This document shows, in pieces, positions 45,191-54,159 of a stretch of 64,000 nucleotides of DNA; within the stretch, counting starts at the first letter, position 1, and the number at the start of each line of letters is the position of its first letter. The notes beneath the pieces are model-generated. The model saw only the letters and a program-made list of their open reading frames with translations. It ran no database searches and had not been told where the DNA came from. Position numbers and translations under genes: made by a program. The stretch is from Bacillota bacterium. Lineage in GTDB: Bacteria > Bacillota > Clostridia > Christensenellales > SZUA-584. Location of the stretch: assembly GCA_023415795.1 (NCBI GenBank), contig JAEZJG010000006.1:1-64000 (forward strand), given 5' to 3'.

Positions 45191-46933
45191 ATGGAAAACG
45201 GAATTTACAGAGGCAACAAGGTCAAAAAGCCATGGCTGAAGCACTATCAGGATATTCCCGAATTTACTGAGGTGCCCGATCTTACAATGTATGAGCTGCT
45301 CCGCGAGACAGCTGTCAAATATCCCGATAAGACCGCGCTTGCCTATATGGGCGCAAAAATGCCGTTCGGCAGGTTTCTGTCGATGATCGACCAGTGTGCC
45401 GCATCGTTTACGGCGTACGGTGTGAAGGCAGGCGATTGCGTGCTGCAGTCGATGCCCAACATCCCCAATGCGCTCATCATATTCTATGCGCTGAACAAAA
45501 TAGGTGCGCGCGTTGCCATGACGCATCCGTTGTATTCGTCGGCAGAGCTGGCGCAGTACGTGAAGGAGACGGACAGCGTCTGGTGCGTGACGGTGGACAT
45601 GTTTTACGACCGCTTCAAGGATATACTGCGCCCGGATCAGAAGCTGCTGATCACCAAGATATCCGACTTTCTTCCCGGCTCCAAGAAGGTGATGTTCAAC
45701 ATCATCAAGGGAGGGCAGAATAAGGTGCCCGAAGACAGCCGCGTGATTGACTGGAAGGATTTCATGAAGAAGTCTGAAGGAAAGCCAGAGGCATCGTATC
45801 AGCGTGCGATCGATCCCAAGGCGGGTGCGGTGGTGCTGTTTTCCGGCGGCACGACGAACATGCCCAAGGGCATACTGCTGTCGTCGTACAACTTCAACGC
45901 ACTGTCAGCAATCATAGCGCCGTTTGCCAAGTTCACAAAGGATGACAGCGTGATTGCGATACTGCCTGTGTTCCACGGCTTCGGACTTGGCATCTGCATT
46001 CACTCCATCATCTGCAACGGCGGCACTGTGTTCCTTGAGCCCAAGTTCGGCACCAAGATATACATCGACAGTCTGCGCAAGCACCAACCCACGTTCATCG
46101 CCGGTGTGCCCACTATGTTTGAAGCCATGCTGCGCGACAAAAACTTTGCCAAGGTGCGCTTCGATAAGCTCAAGGCGATATACAGCGGCGGCGACAGCCT
46201 GTCTCCCGAGCTAAAAAGCCGTTTTGACGAACGGCTCAAAGCGCAGGGCAGCAAGGTGGAGCTGGCAGAGGGCTACGGCCTCACAGAAACGGTGACGGGC
46301 TGTGTGCTGACCCCAGCCAGTCTGTATCGGCGCGGCGCCATCGGCATTCCCATGCCGGGGATGCTGGCCAAGGTGGTGGATATGAAAACCAAAGAGGAGC
46401 TGCCGTACGGCGAAAACGGCGAGATCGCTCTGGCGGGCCCTACGCTGATGCTGGAATACTTAGGCCATCCGGAGGAAACGGCGGACACGATACGGACGGA
46501 CGAGAACGGCATCCGGTGGCTGTATACCGGCGACATCGGGACGATGGACGAGGACGGCTACCTGTATTTCAAGAGCCGCGAAAAGCGCATGCTCAAGGTG
46601 TCGGGCGTCAATGTATACCCTATGCAGGTCGAGCAGATACTGGAGCAGCATGAGCTGGTGTTCCGCGCGTGTGTGGTGGGTGTGCCGGACGACTACCAGA
46701 TGACCAGTGTGAAGGCGTACATCGTGCTGGAGGATCAGTCTCTGGCGACGGATGAAACGAAGAAACATCTTATAAAACACTGCCAGAAGCACCTGATCAA
46801 GTGGAGTGTGCCGCGTGCCATTGAGTTTAGGGACAAGCTGCCCACAACGCTTGTGGGCAAGGTAGAATACAGCGCGCTGGAGAAATCCTGCATTACGGCA
46901 GAGGACATTGCGCTGGAGGCCAGTGAGGCATAG
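45191..46933 (+). CDS. AMP-dependent acyl-activating enzyme (acyl-CoA synthetase family)
   Basis: A 580-residue ANL-superfamily ligase that would activate a carboxylic acid to acyl-AMP and then acyl-CoA or a related thioester. Motifs: P-loop VLFSGGTTNMPKG (about 215-227), LAEGYGLTET, YTGDIG, and the C-terminal KSREKRMLKVSGVNVYP hinge and GKVEY with the catalytic-lysine region. It resembles long/medium-chain acyl-CoA ligases; the substrate cannot be read from sequence. ATG at 45191 has GGAGGG upstream; GTG at 45170 would overlap the E2-like gene. The pairing with the E2-like protein suggests activation followed by acyl transfer. Confidence 0.88.
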   Translation: MENGIYRGNKVKKPWLKHYQDIPEFTEVPDLTMYELLRETAVKYPDKTALAYMGAKMPFGRFLSMIDQCAASFTAYGVKAGDCVLQSMPNIPNALIIFYALNKIGARVAMTHPLYSSAELAQYVKETDSVWCVTVDMFYDRFKDILRPDQKLLITKISDFLPGSKKVMFNIIKGGQNKVPEDSRVIDWKDFMKKSEGKPEASYQRAIDPKAGAVVLFSGGTTNMPKGILLSSYNFNALSAIIAPFAKFTKDDSVIAILPVFHGFGLGICIHSIICNGGTVFLEPKFGTKIYIDSLRKHQPTFIAGVPTMFEAMLRDKNFAKVRFDKLKAIYSGGDSLSPELKSRFDERLKAQGSKVELAEGYGLTETVTGCVLTPASLYRRGAIGIPMPGMLAKVVDMKTKEELPYGENGEIALAGPTLMLEYLGHPEETADTIRTDENGIRWLYTGDIGTMDEDGYLYFKSREKRMLKVSGVNVYPMQVEQILEQHELVFRACVVGVPDDYQMTSVKAYIVLEDQSLATDETKKHLIKHCQKHLIKWSVPRAIEFRDKLPTTLVGKVEYSALEKSCITAEDIALEASEA

Positions 46934-46958
46934 AACGGAAACGATAGCAACAACACAA

Positions 46959-46992
46959 AACCCCGGAAGCTGCTGGCTCTCCGGGGTTGTTT
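46959..46992 (+). terminator. Terminator after the acyl-activating enzyme
   Basis: AACCCCGGA (46959-46967) pairs with TCCGGGGTT (46980-46988), followed by GTTT. Confidence 0.8.
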
Positions 46993-47225
46993 GCATGATG
47001 GCAGACGGCAGACCAATCAGACCAACGCGGCTTCCTTGCCTTTGGATCAAAGAAACCCTCAATGCAGTAGAGCGTGCCACCCTTTCTCAATGCACTTTTA
47101 TCTCAGACAGCAGGAGTACAGGCTGTTGATTGATATGTCGGGCTGTTTTTTCCGTTCCGCATTCACTATAATGGTTTTCATAGAACTGTCACCAATATTG
47201 AGTTTAGCATCGGAGGTCAGCGCAG

Positions 47226-47948
47226 ATGATCGATTTTACAAGGATAGCGTCAAAAAGAGAGGCGGGCAAGCTTTTTGACTACGCAATACTACCCAAACAG
47301 ACGACAGAAAAGGAGATAATTGCCGTTTGCCGGGAAGCTGTGGTATACAATGTTAAGGCTGTATGTTTCTCATCCTCCTATTGGACGCCCGTGGTCGCCA
47401 GAGAACTACAAGGGACTGACATTTTGGTCGGTGCCGGTGTCGGTTTCCCGTTTGGACAACAAAGCAGCGCGGTGAAAGCCTTTGAGACGGAAGAAGCCGT
47501 ACGCCTCGGGGCAACGGTGCTGGATAGCTGCATGAATGTCGGTGCACTCAAAGACCGAAAATATGCGGAAATACGTCAGGAATTTAGGGATTATAAGAAT
47601 GCCGCCGGTCCAGCTGTGACAAAGATGATCATCGAAGTCTGTTACCTGACCGACGAGGAGATCGGGATTGCCTGTGAACTGGTGGCGGAGGCCGGTATCG
47701 ACTGGGTGAAGTCTTCTTCGGGGCAGTACGAGGGGCCGACGCTGGAGCAGGTGATGCTGATGTGCGAATGTGTAAAAAACACTGGTACAAAGGTCAAGGT
47801 ATCCGGCGTGAAATCTCCACGGCCGCAGAACGCCTATGCGTTTCTGAGGGCAGGCGCTGAGCTGATCGGCACGCGGGCGGCGGCGGAAGCTCTCGACGCG
47901 TTTGACACCATGAGAAAGATCGGCATCATTCCGCCCTTTGCGGGATAG
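47226..47948 (+). CDS. deoC: DeoC-family aldolase (deoxyribose-phosphate aldolase-like)
   Basis: A 240-residue class I aldolase of the DeoC/LacD group. Landmarks: GAGVGFPFGQQSS, LDSCMNVGALKD, KMIIEVCYLTDEE, and the Schiff-base lysine K162 in DWVKSSSGQYEGP, with a second lysine in KVKVSGVKSPRP. Several positions differ from canonical DeoC (for example SSSG where TSTG is usual and VSGVK where AAGGIR is usual), so the true substrate may be a related sugar phosphate. GGAGGT precedes the ATG and TATAAT is at 47167-47172 with a weak -35. It is a single gene here, without other nucleoside catabolism genes. Confidence 0.78.
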   Translation: MIDFTRIASKREAGKLFDYAILPKQTTEKEIIAVCREAVVYNVKAVCFSSSYWTPVVARELQGTDILVGAGVGFPFGQQSSAVKAFETEEAVRLGATVLDSCMNVGALKDRKYAEIRQEFRDYKNAAGPAVTKMIIEVCYLTDEEIGIACELVAEAGIDWVKSSSGQYEGPTLEQVMLMCECVKNTGTKVKVSGVKSPRPQNAYAFLRAGAELIGTRAAAEALDAFDTMRKIGIIPPFAG

Positions 47949-47976
47949 CGAAGCATGCTGCGGGCACCAAGGCCGA

Positions 47977-49677
47977 TCAGCTCCTCGCCAGACAGGATAA
48001 CGTTAGGTCGTTTGCCGCCTGCATGCCTGTTTGCAGAGCGCCCTGCATCCAGCGGTGCACCCCCGAAATGTGCTCTCCCGCAAAGAATACCCGACCGCCG
48101 TATTCGGGAAGTGACATCCTATATGCAAATATTTCCTTCTGCTCCGGCGAGAAGTAACAGAGCGCGCCTCGAAAGCTAGGCAGCTGGTTCCAGTTGACCG
48201 ATTTGAACCCCTGCACGATGCTGTCCATGTAGGCGGGCGACAAGCCATGAACCGCCCCCACCTGTTTCTTAACCTCTGCCAGCATCGCGTCTTCCGGCTG
48301 ATTATACAGCCGGGTGGTTTCCAGATTGAAGTTGTACGATGCCAGCAAAACCCCTGGCTTCCTCCAAAGCACATCGGGTATAGTGCCTGTTACATCGCTG
48401 ACAAATGGAATGTGGTCTGACGGATACCAGATGGAGGAGACAGGCAGATCGGTTGAGGAGCCGCCACCGAATATACCCTCCTTTTCCCAGAACCGTTCGC
48501 GGCACAGCATCATCGTTTTTTGCGAGGACGCATAGTTCACCTCGCGGATGGCGCGCATCTTGATATTGCTGAACAGTGGGTCGATCTCTACCGCACGCAA
48601 GGTAGAGAAGGGAATGGCACAAACGACGTAATCAAAGTCCTCCGCAAAGCGCTGTCGCGTTTTGATGTGCTGATACCTCAGCTGCACCTTGCCGCTGCCA
48701 TCGTAGCGGATACCCTCCACCCAGCAGCCCTTGAGATAGGAAGCTGCGCCCGCGTACGCGCTGCCCAACTCCGGATAAGGATTCGGACTCAGCAGCGAGC
48801 GATAGAATGACAGAGGCAGCTGGCACATTCCACCAGGTATCTCGTATTGGAAGGTGGTGCTGCCGGGGTAATCCTCCTGAATGTAGTCAATATAGCTGTT
48901 ATACAGGTTTCCCGCCAGCACCGGATGAAAGTTGTATATCAGGCTGATGGCACCCTGACTAAGCCCGGCGGCCTGCATCATGCGCATGCTGGTGTTGCCG
49001 CTCCAGACGAGCGCTCTGCTGCTATATTGGGGCAGCGTCTGTATGATCTGGATGCGCTCTTGCGGTGTTGCCGACAGCAGGTGGCTGTCGATGCCCATGT
49101 AGAACAGCTGCTGCCAGCTCAGTGTCCGTTCATAATCGGTCAGATCGTAATAGGGATAAATATATTGCATCACGTTCAGACCGCTTCGGTCGTTGCGGAC
49201 ACGCGTATTCTTCAGATAAACGTAGTTGTTGGGGTTGAACTGAATGAAAGTGCGCGTGGGCAATTTAAATTGATTAACGTAATGCCATACCGTTTCGTGC
49301 GTGACGGGTATACGCATTGCGCCGAACTCGTGATACTGATCCCTCTGACCATTGAAGTAGTAAGTGTATACGCGACCGCCCACACGGTCCTCCAGCGCGT
49401 CTATCACCTTAACGTCAAAGCCCAGCTTGCGCAACTCGTATGCGGCGGAAAGCCCCGCCAGCCCGCCGCCGATCACACCCACCTTTAACCCCTTGAACTG
49501 TCCCGGATTGCCAAGGCTCGTTATGGGCGCGGGCGGAGACAGCTGCCGCAATATGGCGTCCAAATCCTCACCCCAGCCGTCTTCTTCCAATGTATACCGC
49601 GACAGCACGTACCGGTCCGCATTGGTCGGATTGTCGGGCTGCGGCGGTTCAAACAGATACTGACTGTTGATTATCAT
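47977..49677 (-). CDS. FAD-dependent amine oxidase
   Basis: A 566-residue flavoprotein of the monoamine/L-amino-acid oxidase family. The FAD dinucleotide fold is at about 65-95 (VGVIGGGLAGLSAAYELRK, then RVGGRV), preceded by a 60-residue N-terminal segment, and the C-terminal FAD-contact motif is FFAGEHISGVHRWMQGAL. Middle parts match the substrate domain of L-amino-acid oxidases and tryptophan-type monooxygenases. There is no signal peptide, so it is cytoplasmic. GGAGGT lies 8 nt before the ATG at 49677. It converges on the deoC-like gene; the substrate (amino acid or amine) is unknown. Confidence 0.87.
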   Translation of the reverse strand: MIINSQYLFEPPQPDNPTNADRYVLSRYTLEEDGWGEDLDAILRQLSPPAPITSLGNPGQFKGLKVGVIGGGLAGLSAAYELRKLGFDVKVIDALEDRVGGRVYTYYFNGQRDQYHEFGAMRIPVTHETVWHYVNQFKLPTRTFIQFNPNNYVYLKNTRVRNDRSGLNVMQYIYPYYDLTDYERTLSWQQLFYMGIDSHLLSATPQERIQIIQTLPQYSSRALVWSGNTSMRMMQAAGLSQGAISLIYNFHPVLAGNLYNSYIDYIQEDYPGSTTFQYEIPGGMCQLPLSFYRSLLSPNPYPELGSAYAGAASYLKGCWVEGIRYDGSGKVQLRYQHIKTRQRFAEDFDYVVCAIPFSTLRAVEIDPLFSNIKMRAIREVNYASSQKTMMLCRERFWEKEGIFGGGSSTDLPVSSIWYPSDHIPFVSDVTGTIPDVLWRKPGVLLASYNFNLETTRLYNQPEDAMLAEVKKQVGAVHGLSPAYMDSIVQGFKSVNWNQLPSFRGALCYFSPEQKEIFAYRMSLPEYGGRVFFAGEHISGVHRWMQGALQTGMQAANDLTLSCLARS

Positions 49678-49751
49678 TGTGCTGCACCTCCATGCTCTTC
49701 CTCTGTTATCATATGAGATCGGGTATGCTCTGCATGATTATTTTGCGGGAA

Positions 49752-49826
49752 TTGAGGCATGGGTGAAATGGTTTGTATAATATGCTAAGTTTTATGCTTC
49801 AAAGCGTGTATTTGGGGGTATATAAT
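49752..49826 (+). promoter_or_regulatory. Two candidate promoters for the NlpC/P60 gene
   Basis: TTGAGG (49752-49757), 18 bp, TATAAT (49776-49781); and TTCAAA (49798-49803), 17 bp, TATAAT (49821-49826). Both read toward the gene at 49904, giving leaders of about 115 and 70 nt. Confidence 0.55.
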
Positions 49827-49903
49827 ACACGGACTCATAAAATACTTTGCAGATGGATAATCAGATACTTATTTAAACCTGTTGAAAGGAAAGAGAAGCA
49901 ACG

Positions 49904-50764
49904 ATGAACGCCATCGCTTATAACAATAGGTTGTCCGTTCAGCGCGATAGCTCCTCCGGGACAAACGCGGCGCGGGCAACAGCCGACAGCCAGCCCTTTG
50001 CCGCATATCTGACGACACAGCTGAACAACAGCACGCCCGATGCAGAAACGGAAACCCCGCCGCCCAAGATGACGCTGATGGAGGCTGCTGTTGCCAACAT
50101 ATTTGCGAATGTAGAAGAAACCGGTGCACGGCCGGAGGCGTCTGGCGAGGCTTTAACACTGAATGAAAAAGCCGGAGTAAGCGGAGACGGAAGTGCATTG
50201 GCATCGCTATTGATGATGCTGTCGGGCAGCGGCAATATGAACGCCGGTATGCTGAACCTGATGTCGGGCTATGGGGTTGATGGGATTAACGGCTTGCTTG
50301 GCGCCACCAGCCTTTCTGAGCTGGCTGGTATGCTGAACGGGCAGCTTTCGAACACGACGGGACAAACCATCGTCAATCAGGCGATGACACGGCTGGGTGA
50401 TCCGTATTCCAAATCGAAGCGAGGTACGGGCGACTATGTGGACTGTTCGTATTTGGCGCAATGGGCATATAAGCAGGCAGGCATCGATATTCCCGGAACC
50501 GCCGCCAAGCAGGCTCAGTATTGCTATGAGAAGGGTTTCGAGATATCCAAAAGCGAGCTGAAGCCCGGTGATCTCGTATTCTGGACGAAGCATTCCGCGA
50601 CTGAAGGTCGGTGGCGCAACATCCACCACGTGGGCATATACGCGGGTAACGGCAAACTGGTGGAGGCGAAGAATCCGCAGAACGGCGTGGAGGTGGACAA
50701 TTTGTGGGGGCAGGAGGGCAGCGGCGGCGACTGGGAAATCGTGATGTACGCAAGACCGCGCTGA
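49904..50764 (+). CDS. NlpC/P60-family peptidoglycan hydrolase without a signal peptide
   Basis: A 286-residue protein. Residues about 153-286 form an NlpC/P60 cysteine peptidase domain with C181 in DYVDCSYLAQWAYKQAG and the catalytic His in NIHHVGIYAG (241-242), followed by ELKPGDLVFW. Such domains cleave stem-peptide bonds in the cell wall. The first 150 residues are polar, low in complexity and not a signal peptide or membrane anchor, which is odd for a wall enzyme. It might leave the cell by a non-Sec route such as the flagellar exporter, or act only after lysis. A GAAAGGAAAGAG site precedes the ATG. Confidence 0.82.
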   Translation: MNAIAYNNRLSVQRDSSSGTNAARATADSQPFAAYLTTQLNNSTPDAETETPPPKMTLMEAAVANIFANVEETGARPEASGEALTLNEKAGVSGDGSALASLLMMLSGSGNMNAGMLNLMSGYGVDGINGLLGATSLSELAGMLNGQLSNTTGQTIVNQAMTRLGDPYSKSKRGTGDYVDCSYLAQWAYKQAGIDIPGTAAKQAQYCYEKGFEISKSELKPGDLVFWTKHSATEGRWRNIHHVGIYAGNGKLVEAKNPQNGVEVDNLWGQEGSGGDWEIVMYARPR

Positions 50765-50796
50765 CGAAACAAAACAACGAATGTATTAAATACCGA

Positions 50797-50828
50797 GGAG
50801 CATAACCGTATCGGCTGCTCCTTTTTTG
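50797..50828 (+). terminator. Terminator after the NlpC/P60 gene
   Basis: GGAGCA (50797-50802) pairs with TGCTCC (50816-50821) followed by seven T's. Confidence 0.85.
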
Positions 50829-50859
50829 TTGTACAATAAAGACATATGGGAGGGATGTT

Positions 50860-51831
50860 ATGCTAAAGGTGGGTATCAGCGGAGCGGGTTACGCGGGTCA
50901 GTATTTCGTCAAGGCGCTGGGTGAGTTGGGATGCCCCGTTGCGGGGATTGCCAACCGCACTAAGGAGCGGGGCGAGGCACTGGCTGCAGAGGCAGACGCA
51001 CAATACTACAACTCGACAGAGGAAATGCTGGCAAATTCGGGCGCAGAAGTGCTGATCGTTGCCACGTCAACACAGCGGCACCTGCCGGATATTCAGGCGG
51101 CAGCGCAAGCGGGTATACGCCATGTGTTTTGCGAAAAGCCGGCGGGTGTTTCCGCTGAAGATACGCTACGCATCCGAGAGATATGTGCAACGCATTCCAT
51201 CAACCTCGGTGTAGGATACAAGATGCGTTATGAGAACATATTTGTAAAAGCGCGTGAGCTGCTGACGGCGGAGCGGATTGGTCAGCCTGTCAGCATAACG
51301 CTGAATTTCTGGCAGCCGATTCCGCATAGCGCGTGGTATCTTGACAGCGGCTATGTGCGCGAGACGATGGTACACACGATAGACCTTGCGTGCTGGCTGG
51401 CGGGTGCGGTGCCGGAAGGTGTGAGTTGTAATGCGCAGAGTCTCGCAGGTGGCACGAAGGAGGACAGAGCGTCCGTGCTGCTGCATTTTGGCAGCGGAGT
51501 AACGGCATCGCTGAATGGCGGCTGGATTCAGGATTACCCATATGCAGCGGGTCGTAAGAACATCCGCTTTGAGATAGTGGGTACGGGCGGTTACATCTGC
51601 GGCGTGCGGCATGAGCTGCTGCTGGTATGCGATGAAGACGGAATTCAGCAGCTGAACATTACGACGAATGATCCTGTGCGAGATGAGCTGTCCGATTTCT
51701 TCGGACGAGTATCGGATGGTCTGTCGGCTGCGATCGGCATAAACGACGCACTGCGCGTTCAGCGCATATTGGAGGCGGCCGCCGCATCCGACAAGTCTGG
51801 GCAGGCGGAGACTGTGGAAAGTGGAGAATAA
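50860..51831 (+). CDS. Gfo/Idh/MocA-family NAD(P)-dependent oxidoreductase
   Basis: A 323-residue oxidoreductase of the Gfo/Idh/MocA family, which acts on sugars, inositols or related hydroxy-compounds. The N-terminal Rossmann fold has GISGAGYAGQYFVKAL, the family signature is CEKPAG (about 86-91), and the catalytic region includes HTIDLACWLAG (about 171-181). GGGAGGG precedes the ATG. The substrate is not readable; the decayed transporter gene on the other side may once have supplied it. Confidence 0.87.
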   Translation: MLKVGISGAGYAGQYFVKALGELGCPVAGIANRTKERGEALAAEADAQYYNSTEEMLANSGAEVLIVATSTQRHLPDIQAAAQAGIRHVFCEKPAGVSAEDTLRIREICATHSINLGVGYKMRYENIFVKARELLTAERIGQPVSITLNFWQPIPHSAWYLDSGYVRETMVHTIDLACWLAGAVPEGVSCNAQSLAGGTKEDRASVLLHFGSGVTASLNGGWIQDYPYAAGRKNIRFEIVGTGGYICGVRHELLLVCDEDGIQQLNITTNDPVRDELSDFFGRVSDGLSAAIGINDALRVQRILEAAAASDKSGQAETVESGE

Positions 51832-51835
51832 AGCT

Positions 51836-52104
51836 TATCATCACGCCAAAAGAGGGAGTGAAGAACCCAAGTGCCGCAAGACCGATGGCAACCAGCCTCT
51901 GTGTGATGATGCCAGCATGATAACAGAGTTAATAAAAAAACGATGATGCTCGCGCGGCAGCTCGATCACGCCTCATGTAAAGCTGTCCACGCCATATACA
52001 TCCCGAAAATAGTTGTTGAACAGCTGGTCGCTGAAGCCCACCGCAATGCTGACAGCTGCCACTAATATAAAGAAGTATTTATTATGTTTGGTGGTTATGT
52101 TGCT
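51836..52104 (-). pseudogene. Decayed MFS-type transporter gene
   Basis: Fills most of the 360-nt gap between two genes. On the minus strand the frame reads YFFILVAAVSIAVGFSDQLF, then NNYFRDVYGVDSFT, an in-frame TGA (51975-51973) and GVIELPRE, typical of an MFS transporter N-terminus. A second frame lower down reads QRLVAIGLAALGFFTPSFGV, another membrane-like piece. There is no start codon, at least one frameshift, and the rest of the gene is gone. Confidence 0.65.
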
Positions 52105-52186
52105 GCCGACTGTATTGTATCATTGTAAACATATGGTATAACATCACGCTTGATTCGCGTGAGAAATAATCCAGCTGCTTACATAC

Positions 52187-52214
52187 TTGCAGTGTGCGTA
52201 TAAGGTGGTATACT
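52187..52214 (+). promoter_or_regulatory. Promoter of the cysteine desulfidase-type gene
   Basis: TTGCAG (52187-52192), 16 bp, TATACT (52209-52214), about 45 nt before the ATG at 52260. Confidence 0.65.
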
Positions 52215-52259
52215 GTGAAAGCACAACGGGGATTGCATGACGTGGGAGGAAATGTGAGC

Positions 52260-53534
52260 ATGGCGGAGACTGCTTTTGAGAAATATTGCAATATACTGAA
52301 GGAAGAGCTGGTGCCCGCTTTGGGCTGTACCGAGCCAATTGCGATTGCTTACGCGGCGGCGCAGGCGCGGGACACGCTGGGGCGCTTCCCTGACAGAGTT
52401 TCTGTACATTGCAGCGGCAATATCATTAAAAACGCCAAAAGCGTGGTGGTGCCCAATACAGGCGGTCTCAGAGGGATTGAAGCCAGCGCGCTCGCCGGAG
52501 CGGTGGGCGGCAATGCCGAGGCAAAAATGCAGGTGCTGTCGCGACTGGACGATGGGCATGTGAGCCGCGTGGCGGCGTTGTTGGAGCAAAACATATGCGA
52601 GGTGCTGCCTTTGGAGTCAGACAAGGGTTTGCATATCGTGCTGGAGGTTTGTGCGGGCAGAGATACCGCGCTGGTGGAGATACAGGATCTGCATACCAAC
52701 ATCACGCGCATAACCAAAAACGGCGATGTGGCATATGAAAAGCCGGAGCAACCAGGAGACTATCTGGGGGCACTGACCGACCGATCCATACTGAACGTGG
52801 ATGATATACTTCGCTTTGCACAAGAGGCTGAACTTGCGGATATCGGCTATCTTTTTGAGCGTCAGATAGAGTGCAACATGGCTATTGCGGAGGAAGGGCT
52901 TACAGGAAGCTATGGGCTGAACATCGGCGGCACACTGCTCCAAGCCGATCAAAGAAGCCTGTTCACCAAGATCAAGGCATACACCGCAGCGGCCTCGGAG
53001 GCACGCATGAGCGGATCGCCGCTGCCGGTGATCACCAATTCGGGCAGCGGCAATCAGGGTATCGCTTCGTCGGTGCCGGTGATTATCTACGCACGGGAAA
53101 ATGGGATTGGGCAGGAACGGCTGATGCGTGCATTGATACTCTCCAACCTGCTCACCATCCACCAGAAAACGCCCATCGGGAGGCTTTCCGCCTTTTGCGG
53201 TGTGGTCAGTGCGTCGTGCGCCAGCGGCGCGGCCATTACATGGCTGGCAGGCGGCAGCGCAGAACAGGTCAAGATGACGCTGACCAATACATTGGCTAAC
53301 GTGTCCGGCATCATCTGTGACGGGGCAAAGCCCTCCTGCGGCATCAAAATAGCGGCCAGCTTGGACGCAGCCATCATGGCGCATTTGCTGGCGATGGACA
53401 ACAAGGCATATGCAGCCGGAGATGGGCTGGTGAAGGGCGATGTGGAAGCGACCATCTCCTCGGTGGGGAGAATCGCGCGGGACGGCATGCGAGAGACGGA
53501 CAAGGAAATACTCAAGATCATGCTGGAATGCTGA
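52260..53534 (+). CDS. cyuA: L-cysteine desulfidase / UPF0597-family protein
   Basis: A 424-residue protein of the UPF0597/CyuA (YhaM) family, related to the alpha chain of iron-sulphur L-serine dehydratases; characterised members break down L-cysteine to pyruvate, ammonia and sulphide. Candidate 4Fe-4S ligands are C23 in LGCTEPIAIA and the C-terminal ICDGAKPSCGIK; TNSGSGNQGI and SCASGAAITWLAGG are also family motifs. I use the ATG at 52260, with GGGAGGAA upstream; the in-frame GTG at 52254 is too close to that site. No CyuR regulator or cysteine transporter is adjacent. Confidence 0.88.
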   Translation: MAETAFEKYCNILKEELVPALGCTEPIAIAYAAAQARDTLGRFPDRVSVHCSGNIIKNAKSVVVPNTGGLRGIEASALAGAVGGNAEAKMQVLSRLDDGHVSRVAALLEQNICEVLPLESDKGLHIVLEVCAGRDTALVEIQDLHTNITRITKNGDVAYEKPEQPGDYLGALTDRSILNVDDILRFAQEAELADIGYLFERQIECNMAIAEEGLTGSYGLNIGGTLLQADQRSLFTKIKAYTAAASEARMSGSPLPVITNSGSGNQGIASSVPVIIYARENGIGQERLMRALILSNLLTIHQKTPIGRLSAFCGVVSASCASGAAITWLAGGSAEQVKMTLTNTLANVSGIICDGAKPSCGIKIAASLDAAIMAHLLAMDNKAYAAGDGLVKGDVEATISSVGRIARDGMRETDKEILKIMLEC

Positions 53535-53563
53535 CGCAACCCCGAAGATGTCAACAGAACAGC

Positions 53564-53616
53564 AAAAGCCGGACGGCAATTTCCCCGCAGCTTGGGAAAG
53601 ATGTCTCCGGCTTTTT
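53564..53616 (+). terminator. Terminator after cyuA
   Basis: AAAAGCCGGA (53564-53573) pairs with TCCGGCTTTT (53606-53615), with an inner TTCCC/GGGAA stem, then further T's. Confidence 0.88.
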
Positions 53617-53735
53617 CATATAATAATGTGAGCTTTGTCACTCACAACCAGTGACATTCTTCAATTGCGGCTGCGGGCAAGGCTGAGTATATTGTAAGCA
53701 TAAAACAATTTTGATTATTTAAGGAGATAAAGGTT

Positions 53736-54002
53736 ATGTATTTTCATGGTTTTCCGATACTTGAGCCTTGGGGATGGGTATCCGCAATTGTCAGCATCGT
53801 TGTCAGCGTCATACTGATCAGTGTGTTTGTCAGGATCATACTGCGCATTGTTCGCGGTGAACGCTGGCATGACCGCCGCTACGGGTATTGCGGAGCGAAC
53901 GAGCCGCAGACCTCCGCCGCCAGAACCATTTTGGATGAACGCTATGCCAAGGGCGAGATCAGCGAAGAGGAATACAGGCGGATGCGTGATAATCTCAGGT
54001 AA
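53736..54002 (+). CDS. Small membrane protein with SHOCT domain
   Basis: An 88-residue protein with one membrane helix (about 13-38) and a C-terminal SHOCT motif (ARTILDERYAKGEISEEEYRR, about 61-82), a short helical oligomerisation element. AAGGAGATAAAGG precedes the ATG. The function is unknown; similar proteins are common beside envelope and stress genes. Confidence 0.82.
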   Translation: MYFHGFPILEPWGWVSAIVSIVVSVILISVFVRIILRIVRGERWHDRRYGYCGANEPQTSAARTILDERYAKGEISEEEYRRMRDNLR

Positions 54003-54038
54003 CGCGCTGTCGGTTGACATGTAGCCTAAGCCCTTAGG

Positions 54039-54065
54039 GGAGCGGATACGAAGCCGCTCCTTTTT
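54039..54065 (+). terminator. Terminator after the SHOCT gene
   Basis: GGAGCGG (54039-54045), 8-nt loop, CCGCTCC (54054-54060), TTTTT. Confidence 0.88.
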
Positions 54066-54098
54066 GCTTGGCGGCGGCGGTACTGCTTGAAAATTACG

Positions 54099-54142
54099 CA
54101 AGGCATGTCTGCGCCGTCTTGGTATAGCGCAGACATGCCTTG
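54099..54142 (-). terminator. Large hairpin at the end of the leftward phage-like operon
   Basis: A perfect 16-bp stem (54099-54114 with 54127-54142) and a 12-nt loop, about 18 nt beyond the stop of the leftward operon. Read on the minus strand it is followed by CGTAATTTTC, a weak U-tract. Confidence 0.65.
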
Positions 54143-54159
54143 GCTTCTTCCCTGCGATC

